DNA from: Asterias amurensis
Taxonomy: Eukaryota; Echinodermata; Asteroidea; Forcipulatida; Asteriidae
Assembly (NCBI RefSeq): GCF_032118995.1
Contig: NC_092662.1
Location: forward strand, 15,513,701 to 15,577,700
DNA length: 64,000 nt
Direction: 5' to 3'
The stretch's first letter is position 1. Each line of letters begins with the position of its first letter. The notes beneath the pieces were generated by a model. It was not told the origin of the DNA, made no database searches, and was given only the letters and a program-made list of their open reading frames with translations. Positions 22,100-33,300 of this stretch are shown one piece after another. A program made the position numbers and the translations under genes.

Positions 22100-22345
22100 T
22101 TCTCCACATTCTCAAATCCACGTGAGTCGCGAAAAGGGCGGACATTTTAAAAGTGACCACTTCATTGTTGCGCACGCGCACAAGTGCATTGCGCCTATTA
22201 TTTCTACGGCGGAAGAGGGCGTGGTAGCCGTTCTGGAAAATACTAAAGTTTCTTTCAGGAAAATGTGGAATTGTATCTTAATAAGTGAATTGGGGAGAAT
22301 AAGGAAATGTCAGATGAGGATTTGATGAACAATAAATCTATACAA
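22100..22345. promoter_or_regulatory. Orphan promoter-like patch
   Basis: It holds AAAAGGGCGGAC, a perfect NRF1-type TGCGCACGCGCA (22169-22180) and an ETS-like CGGCGGAAGAGG within about 100 bp. AATAAA follows near 22332. On the plus strand a 67-codon frame opens at 22122, with no match I recognise. It could drive a short transcript or belong to an unseen gene. Confidence 0.35.
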
Positions 22346-22568
22346 TAATTCAAATATCAATAATCATCATTTATTTTGTATTTTGATAATGAAAAAGTTT
22401 GCATTTGATGCCAAAAAAACATACAGAAAAGACTGACCCATTTGGCAAAAATTACAATCAAGAAATATATCACTCCATCATTAATCAATTAATTAGTTAA
22501 AGTTACATCCAAAAACAAGGCATCATGCATATTAAACCATAATCTCGGGTAAGCAGGGGAAAAAAGTA

Positions 22569-22747
22569 GGGCCCAGTGCTCAAATTCATAAAGCCTGTAA
22601 GCACAAAAACTTGCTTAGCACAAATGTTGCTGATCAGGGTAACCAGGCAAAATACCATGCTGTGACTGGTAACCTGGTCATCTCTTGCTTAGCCAATAAA
22701 TTTCCTAAGCACAATTTCCTGCTAAACAGCTTAATGAAATCGGGCCC
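22569..22747. mobile_element. MITE-B copy
   Basis: GGGCCC termini, AAGCACAAAAACTTGCTTAG arm and TAATGAAATCGGGCCC end. Confidence 0.65.
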
Positions 22748-23399
22748 TGATGACAACATCATTGTGTGATTAAAAACAGAACATATAGCTCAAAATCATA
22801 GATACAGGCACACATTGTTCATTAGGGAAAATATAATGCCAAAGATTTGTTTGAGAAAAACAAACAACAGTGCAGTCCTTATTGGGAGTTTCCACTAAAT
22901 TAGTGTAAAATGTATCAACCCCAAAAACTCGTCATTTTGCCAATTGCTCTTTATGTGCAATAGGTCCTGTGAAAACTTAGAAACTTCACTCACACATGCA
23001 CAGCCAGTTTCTTTTAGGATATTTCTTTGGTGGGGTCAACAAATTAAAACATAAATTGTCTTTATTTTTTTCTAAACAAAAGTAAGGACATCTCTATGGA
23101 TGTACAATGGTAGAGGTGTATGGTGAGTACACTACTCTTTAGAACAATACATGGAGTACCCTTCCTCTCATATCATATAACATCTACCAGATATTTTTTG
23201 TATTTTTTTGCAACCTCAAATAAGCAGGTGCGTAGTTTTCAGACATTTTGTGATTTGAGTGATTTAAATAAATGATTCTGGTGATAAACATTGGGGAATT
23301 TAAAGGAAGGAGTTAGGAGGATTTCGAACTAAATCAAATTTATAGTTATATAATAGATAACAAATTTGCATCGGGGATAAAGAATATTAATTTTGTTTT
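22748..23399. other. Gene-free stretch
   Basis: AT-rich DNA with no coding or repeat signal I can support. It may be part of a long DOLPP1 3' UTR, since it lies downstream of that gene, but nothing proves this. Confidence 0.3.
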
Positions 23400-23545
23400 T
23401 TACTCATACACCGATGTGTGTTAGCAATGTATACTCGGTTCTTTCCCGAGTCCTGTGAAAACATATCAAAGGCATATTACTCGGGGGGGGGGGAATTTAA
23501 ACCCACGTCTCTTGCAATTCCAGAGCAATTTTCTAGAGCAGTTTG
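23400..23545 (-). mobile_element. SINE-D copy, reverse
   Basis: Reverse complement of the SINE-D body: CACCGATGTGTG, TCTTTCCCGAGTCCTGTGAA, TTACTCGGG, then a reversed B-box region. A run of Gs interrupts it. Confidence 0.5.
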
Positions 23546-23848
23546 TAGTTGTTTATAAACAGAGCAGTGACCTATAATTCACAAAACAAACTTATTTATT
23601 TGCATAATTTACTGAAAATTTTGGTCCATTTTTCTTTGAACAGAGTTGCAAACAAACAAATCTTGAAGGACATTGCAAGTTACAATCACTCCGTAAATCT
23701 TCGACTTAAACACCGTTACCCCTTTTCTTCTAGTCAAGAAAATGGAACAAATCAACTGGCTCCTAAACATTTCCATTAATTGCTTTGTTCTATGGTCACA
23801 GTTTGTACCTTTAAACCTGTAGCCAGCTTTGCTTAGTAGTACATACCC

Positions 23849-24014
23849 AAGCCCAATTTCATAAAGCCTGTAAGCATACAAGTTTGCTAAGTAAAGAAAA
23901 TCCTGATGCCATCCAGTTTTACATTGTTGCAAATGGTGCCCCGCTCATGATTTGCTAAGCAAAGAACATTGCTAAGTAGTGTTTTCTGCTTAACCGCTTT
24001 ATGAAATTGGGCCC
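23849..24014. mobile_element. MITE-B copy
   Basis: GCCCAATTTCATAAAGCCTG start and TATGAAATTGGGCCC end with TTTGCTAAG inner blocks. Confidence 0.65.
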
Positions 24015-24168
24015 CTGTAACCTTTGTTTACAAAATGAGTGACCTTGTACCTTCAAGGGTCTTTCTGGCAGGCAAGATACTGCACTGACAATCTGGGAAG
24101 TTTTACGTTTGGTGCCATAACTTCCACATAAATTCAGGAGTTATACAAGTAAAAGCTGCACTTATTTT

Positions 24169-24284
24169 GAGAGGTGCCTCCTTTCTTCAAATCAAAAATT
24201 AATCAAAATCAGACAGTGCAATCTCCGAGAGGTGCCTCCTTTCTTCAAATCAAAAATTAATCAAAATCAGACAGTGCAATCTCA
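24169..24284 (+). repeat. Exact 58-bp tandem duplication
   Basis: Two adjacent copies of a unit starting GAGAGGTGCCTCCTTTCTTC and ending CAGTGCAATCTC show no mismatch that I can see. This implies a very recent duplication or an assembly artefact. Confidence 0.9.
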
Positions 24285-24578
24285 AAAAAATAAATGATTT
24301 CATATTTTCGTTCACTGTGCTGTGTACAAATCGTGCCTGCAGAAAGCCCATGCTCTGTGGCTCTTTTGTAAATATGGGATGTCATATGTCACATGATCTA
24401 TTCATTCAAACCTTAAAGCCTTTCGAGCATTCCTTCTCAATGTCCAGGAGGCTGGCATAGTAACACTCCCAATGAATTTAAGGAAACTTAAAATACTTCA
24501 AAATGAGCAAACAAACCTGATTGGTGGAATGGAGTAAGTTAGAATCTTCCAATCAGATTACAAATGGCATAAATAACC

Positions 24579-24967
24579 TTAAAGGCACTGGACACTATTG
24601 GTAATTACTCAAAATAATGATTAGCATAAAAACTTACTTGCCAACGAGCAATGAAGAGCTGTTGATAGTATACCACATTGTGAGAAACGGCTCCCTCTGA
24701 AGTAACGTAGTTTTCAAGAAAGAAGTAATTTTCCTCTTACATTTTATTTCAAGACCTCTAAATTAGATTTTGAGGTCTCAAAATCAAGCATCTGAAAGCA
24801 CACAACTTCATGTGACAAGGGTGTTTTTTTCTTCCATTATTATCTCGCAACTTCGACGACCACTTAAGTTCACATTTTCACAGGTTTTTTATTTTGTGCA
24901 TATGTTGAGATACAGCAAGTGAGAAGACTGGTCTTTGACAGTTACCAAAGATGTCCAGTGTCTTTAA
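24579..24967. mobile_element. MITE-A copy, full length
   Basis: TTAA at both ends; termini AGGCACTGGACACTATTGG and CCAAAGATGTCCAGTGTCT. Central hairpin on GACCTCTAAATTAGATTTTG. Confidence 0.85.
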
Positions 24968-25364
24968 AGCCTACTTGATAATTTGGTTGATTATTGGTAA
25001 TAACTAAATGAAAGTGTAGCAATAATATTTCTTGCCTGAACATTGTCTCGCGTGACATATGGCCCTAAATTTGCAAGACCCGTTAATAATTGCAAAATGT
25101 ACTCACATTATGAAAATCTGTTAGGGTTACCCTACCCTGTGTTTAAATAATTAAAAAAAACAGTGCGTGGTCAAACCATTAATAATATATTTAAAAAAAA
25201 AACGCTCATCAAAAATTTTGCTCATTAAAAAATAAAGTTGATTGAAATATAATCAACTTGTCAATCAATCAATAAATCAATCAATATTTAGTTGATATCA
25301 GCCTGATCCAAAAAGCATTCGATTTTGCAGCGACATGAAAAGAAAGACTCATGTTTGTTATCTG

Positions 25365-25561
25365 GGGCCCAGTTTCATAAAGATGTTTAGAAGAAAATTT
25401 TGCTTAGCAAATTCCTTTGCTAAGCCAAGGAAATGAGTGGGTTATCGGTCACAGCACTGGTAATGTACAATACTTTGGTTGGTAAGCTATTTTTGCTAAG
25501 CAAGAGTTTTCTGTGCTTAGCAAGTTTTTGTGCTTGATACATGCTTTATGAAATTGCGCCC
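25365..25561. mobile_element. MITE-B copy
   Basis: GGGCCCAGTTTCATAAAGAT start, TTATGAAATTGCGCCC end, TTTGCTAAGC blocks inside. Confidence 0.65.
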
Positions 25562-26056
25562 TGGCAGTTTTCCGCTCTATACCTACATGTTCTACCTCTC
25601 GGTTGTAGGCCCCATTGATTTATACACTCAAGTCACTTATGGCAATGATAAGTCAGATGACAGAGAATTTAACTCAAATCTTAAAATGACTGCTTACTTT
25701 CTTTAAGAGACCCCCACATTAACAAACTGCTTAGCAGACAAACATCACTCCAAATTGGTCATGTTAGATTCCATAACCGAAATTCCATAGTATAGGCTTA
25801 AATGTACTTAACATGACAGTTTCCTTCAGGAAATTAAATTGCATGTCAATCATTTTGCAGAGGGCCATTGCACATCAAAATACAAATCACTGCATTTCAA
25901 CTTGTAAACTGATAAGCACGGTTTTTCATGCCAAGTGGGTTTAACTGAGAAGCCAGTCATGTACTGTAGATTGTGGTATATCATGGTATATGTTCACCGA
26001 CAGATAAACTATTTTTGATGCTAAAACAGCTTTTGCAGTTTGCTTGTGCCAAACCG

Positions 26057-26180
26057 GGGCCCATTTTCATTGAGCCGCTCAAGCAAAAAATAATTGCTTA
26101 AAAATTGTCTGCTAACCTTTCCATCGACTAACTAATTTCTTGTACATTATTGGCTCACTACCATAGTAATTAGTCAAAGA
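26057..26180. mobile_element. MITE-B left-end fragment
   Basis: GGGCCCATTTTCATTGAGCC and an AAAATAATTGCTTAAAA arm are present, but the right end is missing. Confidence 0.4.
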
Positions 26181-26673
26181 TAATTGTATTGTGTTTTATT
26201 TTATTCCGAAACCAACACAAACACCATAACCCTGGGTAGGATGTGTTTGTATGTGAGATATTCACCAAGTTGTTCGCCATGTGAACAACATGTTTTACAC
26301 ACAGAAAAGGGATGTGCATGCCGTGTGATTACGTACACACTGACATTATTTGGGTCATCGTGAAACCTGAATATTTGACCTACATGTACGTTTACTCTCT
26401 TCTATCGCAATGTATTACATGCATCTTTGGGGATGTGTGGCTCTTAATAAAAAAGAAAATTATTGAGCTACATATATACACTCCTTCCTGTCATACTCAA
26501 TAACTTGTTATTTTTTAGAACATCATCACGTCAGTGCCAAAACAGCGCATCTCCTAAAATAGCACTTACTGTATGTTTCATGCAAATTGAAATTGTCAAA
26601 ACATTGTACCTAACTTAATTTATTTTAAATATATTTTCACAGTCGTTCATGGTGGTCTGTTTCTGTTCCCTAT

Positions 26674-26679
26674 TTTATT
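26674..26679 (-). terminator. DOLPP1: Candidate polyadenylation signal of DOLPP1
   Basis: TTTATT on the plus strand (AATAAA on the minus) lies about 630 nt past the DOLPP1 stop. Others occur farther left, for example near 22371. Motif only. Confidence 0.3.
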
Positions 26680-26879
26680 TTACGTAATCTTTAATGTATG
26701 CTTTAATTTTCTTTCCTAAGATGATTCTATTTTAATTGTTAACTTTGTACATATCAGATTGTTTTTATATAGGCTATATGAATATTTCTAATTGGTTTTT
26801 TTGTATCCTTTCCTGTAATTGGCGGCTCGTCCGCTGTTGGTTTGGTCAATAAATATATAATATATATAAAATAGCCATG

Positions 26880-27014
26880 GCTCGATTTCACAATTAATCT
26901 TAACTGCAAATCAATTGTAGTTGCCAAACAGTGTGATGTCACAATGCAAATCACTATGGTAATACTGACAATTTGTCTTGCGATGAATTTGATTGCTTTG
27001 CGCAATCGAGCCCA
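26880..27014. mobile_element. MITE-F-like copy
   Basis: GCTCGATTTCACAATTAATC start, inner CAATGCAAATCACTATGGTA and GCGCAATCGAGCCC end; sister of 34655-34804. Confidence 0.55.
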
Positions 27015-27309
27015 GGGTGTACACACAAAACAAGAATGCGCCGAGATACAATGTTTTGCAGGGAGAATTTCCGCGTGCCATTGTTTGCAAAAATGAGATA
27101 CAACTTTTTGGTACTGACGTGACGATATGTGTCTCTTCGTGAAATTGGTGACAATGAGTCATGAGTAGTTTACGTGACTTGATGAAGGCAGTAGAGGGAG
27201 ACAGTAGAGGGGGGTTGGTTCTCGTCAGTAGAGGGGGGTGTTCTCGTCACAACTTTGATCAGGAATATTGACATCTGTCACGCCACTCATCCTGAAAGGC
27301 CTCTCTTAG

Positions 27310-30300
27310 TCATGATATTTTGTTGCCGCAGCCCTGCTTCCGTTGTCTTGTTCTGAGATAAATGAAGAAGAAAAAAACCGAATAAGATCCGAGTTAGCAT
27401 TGTGTTTCTTAAAATTACAGTCTACAAATTTTATAAAGCAGAAAATACTGCTTATCAAATTTCATTGCTAAGCAAAATTTAAATGGGCACCAGTCACGAC
27501 AGCGTAAACTTAAGGTATCTTTGGTTGGTAACCTGTTTCTGTTAAGCAATTCCTTTCTAAAATAACAAATCTGTGATAGTTTGGACTCAACTGGTCAAAG
27601 AAGTTGGAAGAGAATAATCAAAGGAAAAACACCCCTGTTTCACAAATTCGTATGCTTTCAGATGCCTAAGAAAAGGCTTCAGGCCTGAAGTCACTTAATA
27701 CTTGTGTGAGAAATTACCTCTTTCTCAAAAACTTTGTTACTTCAGGGAGAGCAATTTCTCACAATGAATTATACTAAAAGTATCAACAGCTCTCCGTTGC
27801 TCGTTATAAAATATTTTGAGTTATTATCAAAAGTGTCCTGCCGTCGATTTCACAAAACTCTTCCTAACTTAAGACTTATCTTAGGACTAAGGACGAGTCC
27901 CAACCCTGCACTGTAGCATGGGGACCTTACGACTCATCCTAAGTTAAGACGAGTTACTCTTCCTAACTCGAGATAAGACGAGTCCTAACTCTTTGTGAAA
28001 TCGACCCCAGTGCCTTGACTATAATTTAGTTTTGGAGATGGATAGGGTTAAAGGAAGGTCTGGTTAATCACCTTGCTTCTGTTCTGGCATTGGTATACTC
28101 AAACCAGAGCACATTAGGAATGAGAGTGGAGTCACGCAGCATCAACATCTCAGATATTCTCCAGGAGACGACTTGTGGGTAAAGAGGGGTCAGGAAAATC
28201 TGCAAAGAAATCACAAAGACACAAGTTTAAATGAGTGCAAAAAAAGGTAAAGGCAGTGGACACTATTGGTAATTACTCAAAATAATTGTTAGCACGAAAC
28301 CTTACTTGGTGACGAGTAATGGGGAGAGGTTGATGGTACAAAACATTGTGTGAAACGGCTCCCTCTGAAGTGCCATAGTTTTTGAGAAAGAAGTAATTTT
28401 CCACAAATTTGATTTTGAGACCTCATATTTAGAACTTGAGGTCTTGAAATCAACCATCTAAACGCACACAACTTCCTGTGACAAGGGTGTTTTTTCTTTC
28501 ATTATTATCTCGCAACTTCGATGACCGATTGAGCTCAAATTTTCACAGGTTTGTTATTTTATGCATATGTTGAGATACACCAACAGTGAAGGCTAGTCTT
28601 TGACAATTACCAATAGTGTCCACTGCCTTTATGTGTAAAATAAAAGCTAAATAAGTGTAACACTCCACAGTTTGTTTTTAAATGTGGGTTAGAATGCTGA
28701 CCTGGTCAGTTGCAACACTGTTGTCCTTGAGCAAGGAATTGTATCATAATTGTTTCTCTCCGCCCAGGATTACAAATGGCTAACAGCGAGAGGTGCCGTG
28801 CTCAAGGGCTTTAGTGTCATACAGAGATTCAAACACACTCTGCTGCCGACAAAACCAGAGTTAGGGTCCGGTGAACCAGACCCCTCAGCCACAACAAACC
28901 AAAAATGCAAAATCGACGCTCACTTAACTAGGCACGCACCATATCTTTATGCATTTTGACTTGGCAATGGGCAGATTGAAACCACAAGTGAAGCCCAGTT
29001 TACTTCAGGCGGATGTGGATGTGATAGCAATTCGGACGTCACAAATTTGCAACAAATACTTCACAATGGTTGAGCTGTGCTGTGCTCAACTCCTGTCACT
29101 GCAAAAACAGCCTTGTGATGCCAAAATTCGCTTTGCAAATTCACAGGAAGTGTGAACCAGGCACTACGTCTAGGATTAGTTACTTCACTGATTTATTGTT
29201 GATTAAAGGAACATGTTGCCTTGGATCGGTCGAGTTGGTATTTGAAAGGCGTTTGTAACAGTTTTTTATAAAATGCACATGGGTAGACAGATGTTGTAAA
29301 AGTAGAATACAATGATCCACACAAACATGCCTCGAAATTGCACAGTTTTCCTTTTACCTCGTCGACTAACACGTCGGCCATTTAAGGGAGTCAAAATTTT
29401 GACTCCCATAAATGGCCGACCGTGCACAGTAAAAGGAAAACCACGCAATTTTGAGGCAAAATTGTGTGGATCATTGTATTCTACTTTTAAAACATCTTTC
29501 CAACCATATGCATTTTATAAAAAAGGGTTACAGACGCTTTTTATAGACCAACTCGTCTGATCCAAGGCAACGTGTTCCTTTAATATTTGGAGGGTCTTTT
29601 ACTCACCTCATTAAAAGCAAACCAAGGCACTGCCAATATGGTGCCAAGTAATGCTCCACACACCACCTGTCTTACAGTGTGGTAGGCAAGATACACTCTG
29701 CAATCACAATAATAGTAATAATAATATGGAACATTTATAATGCCCACACATCCACAAAACAAATGCTCATCGCACATACAAAGCAAAATAGATGAAAACA
29801 AAAACAGCATAACATGTACATAATATATTGGATTTGAGCAATGCATGGTGAGGTATCAATATCTATATGGTTTGCGGTAACACCGTGTATCTACTTGCCA
29901 GGTAGAGTTTGTTCTTAGAGAACTGTCTTGCTTTATTCTACTACTGCGGAGTAAATGTTTGGGGGTTCGGTTCAATTTAAGAACTGACTCTGCAGTAGTA
30001 CAGTTCATCACGATCCTAAACGCTAAAGTAGTAGTCCCAGCCTATTTTTCTATTCCATCCGCCCGGGTAATAGTTAAATAGCAGGACAGTTCTTTTCAGA
30101 ACTGAGAAGTCTGCCGAACCCCCCGCACTGATTCTTTACTTACGGTAAGCAGAGTCATAAAATTGGGACCTGGTATCTAGTCTACCAGAAATGGCAACAA
30201 TTTTGACAACCGACACAAATGTTTTCAACAAATGTTTCAGGGACAGGAAGGACTTTGGACTCGGACAAATAGGGACTCAGATTCAGTGGGGAGGAATAGG

Positions 30301-33300
30301 ACCGGGTTCTTACCTGCTAAAACTAACAATCAGTGCTAACATTGTTGCTCCAATGGCTAGGCAATGTTTCCACGCTAACTCTAGTAGACTACTGGAGCTA
30401 TGCTGCTGTAGTCCTAGCCTGAAAAGCAACAAGAATCAGTGTCAGTACAGTCGTCAACTTGAAAGACAAATTGTTCAAGTCTTTTCTTAGCCTTTGAGAA
30501 AGATATCAAATATTAAACAACAACTTTAACTAAAGGCATCGCTCCAGAAGTGTAGTGTCAACACTGCATCCTGGGAGGAGCAGGCAGGAGATCGAGCCTC
30601 ATGGAGGCAATTATTGCACAGAGGCACTGCTAGCTTTGAAACAAATCGACTAGCTCATGCAACCGCTAAGCGACAGCAGAGAAAGGAGGGGGAACGAGAA
30701 AAACATCTCCATGGTCCAACCCTCCCTTTAAAGCCATTATACACTTTCGGGACAGGAAAAAAAATATAAAAAAATCACAGATTTACAGGAAATGATGAAA
30801 GACTTCTCTTGAAATATTATTCCTTGAAATGCTTTACTTTTTTAGAAAACATTAAAACAATCTAAATTCTCGATAGCGAGAATTACGAATTTATAGTAAA
30901 CACATGTCATGACACGGCGAAACGCGCAGAGGCAAGAGTGGGTTTTCCCGTTATTTTTCACAGGTTTGATATTTTATATATTAGTTGTGAAACACAAAGT
31001 GTGGGCCTTGGATAATACTGTTTACCGAAAGTGTATAATGGCTTTAACTACAACCTGTGACATCTGCTTTGTGGCGAGCAGATCGGACTTTTGAGTCATC
31101 GACGGAGCCACCTGAGGCACAAACTACTTAGTAACTTTGTTTGCCTGTGAAGAACATCTTCCTCGACATCGAGGGATTGCCTTTTAAAACGCCCAAAAAT
31201 CCTTTTTCTCAATTCTGTCATTTGTAATGGCTGAATATAAAAGTTGAGCGGACTTACCTAATGTAAATAAAGAGGACAGTGTAGACTGCAAAGAACCACA
31301 TGAACTGGGAATGACTCGATGGCATGCCATACTCTGAGAAGAGTAACTCTTGATTACCTGCAATACAAATATAGAAACAATATCAGATTGTAAGCTGACA
31401 TACAAACTTCTTGTAAACCAAATGCAAGAACTGCAGTCTTGTGGTAGAAAGAAATAATCAACACTTTATTTATCTGTCTGTTCTTAAAGACAGTGGACAC
31501 TATTGGTAATTGTCAAAGACCAGTCTTCGTACTTGGTGTATCTCAAAATATGCATATTGGTCGTTGAAGTTGCGAGATAATAATGAAAGAATAAACACCC
31601 TTGTCACACGAAGTTGTGTGGGTTTAGATGGTTGATTTCGAGACCTCAAGTTGTAAGTCTGAGGTCTTGAAATCAAATTCGTTGAAAATTACTTCTTTCT
31701 TGAAAACTATGGCACTTCAGAGGGAGCCGTTTCTTACAATGTTTTATACCATCAACCTCTCCCCGCTACTCATCACCAAGTAAGGTTTAATGCTAACAAT
31801 TATTTTGAGTAATTACCAATAGTGTCCACTGCCTTTAAAGGTACTGGACACCTTAGGTACAATAATTGTCAAAGACCAGAATTCTCACATATTGTTTCCC
31901 ACGAATAAAATAAAAAATCTGTGAAATTTTGGACTCAATTGATCATTGAAGTTGCAAGAGAATAATGGTAGAAAAACACCCTTGTTGCACAATTGTTTGT
32001 GCTTTCAGATGCCTAATAAAAGGCTTCAGGCCTGAAGTCTTTTGATATTTGAGTGAGAAATTACCTCCTTCTGAAAAACTACATTACTTCAGACTAGAGG
32101 GAGCAGTTTCTCGCACTGTTTGATACTATCAACAGTTCTCCATTGCTTATTACCAAGTAAGTTGTTATGCTAACAATTTTATTTAGAGTAATACAAACCA
32201 ATAGTTTCCAGCGCCTTTAATTGGTGTATTTACTGACAAATATTCTTGAAAGGGAAGAGTTTTTCAAGAAAAACAATGATATTTACCTCTAGCTGGTCTT
32301 GGTTCCTTGATGATATGTTTAGTAATCCAGTTGACCATCTCATTAAATAAGATTCCACACAAGAATGTTACCTGATCAACAAGAACAAAATACAAAAAAA
32401 AAAAAAATTGAAAATAACTGTCTCTTTAAACCATCGAAAGCTGCTGTAGGCAGCATCAGTTAATTTCCATTCATTTTTAGAGAGATTACCAAAACGTATA
32501 CCTTCCCTTTAAAGACCTTGGACACTATTTAATTGTCAAAGACCAGTCGTCTCACTTGGTATAACTCAACATATGCATAAAATAACAAACCTGTGAAAGT
32601 ATGAGCTCAATTTGTCTTCGAAGTTGCAAGATAATAATGAAAGAAAAAACACCCCTGTCACACGAAGTTGTGTGCTTTCAGATGCTTGATTTTGAAACCT
32701 CAAAATCTAATTCTGAAGTCTCAAAATCAAATTCGAGGAAAATAAGGTCTGTCTCAAAAAGTATGTTACTTCAGTGGGAGCCATTTCTCACAATGTTTTA
32801 TACTAACAGCTCCCCATAACTCGTTACCAAATAAGTTTTTATGCTCACAATTATTTTGAGTAATTACCAAAAGTGTCCACTGCCTTTACACAGATCAAAA
32901 GACGTTTCTCAAGATGTAGTATAAGACTTGATGACAGCAATGAGGGCTGCTTGGCAATTACAAGACTTTTACCGTCACAGCGCCTACAGAAATATTCCTG
33001 TCAGATATTTTGATTCTCTAATGGATTTTTGGCTCCATGAGGGAAGACGATTCTTTCCCGCTTCAATATTTACCTTCCAGGGCCCAATATCATAAAGCTG
33101 TTAAGCAGAAAATTCTGCTAACAAATATCTTGACTAAGCAAGAATTACCAGGGTACCAGTCCCAGCAATGGTAGCTGTATGGTACTCGGCTGGTAAACTA
33201 TTTTTTTAAAGCAAGATATTTTTGTGTTGAACAAGTTTTTGTGCTTACATGCTTTATGAAATTGGGCTCGGGCCGCAATTTTATAAAGCTGCTTTAAGCA

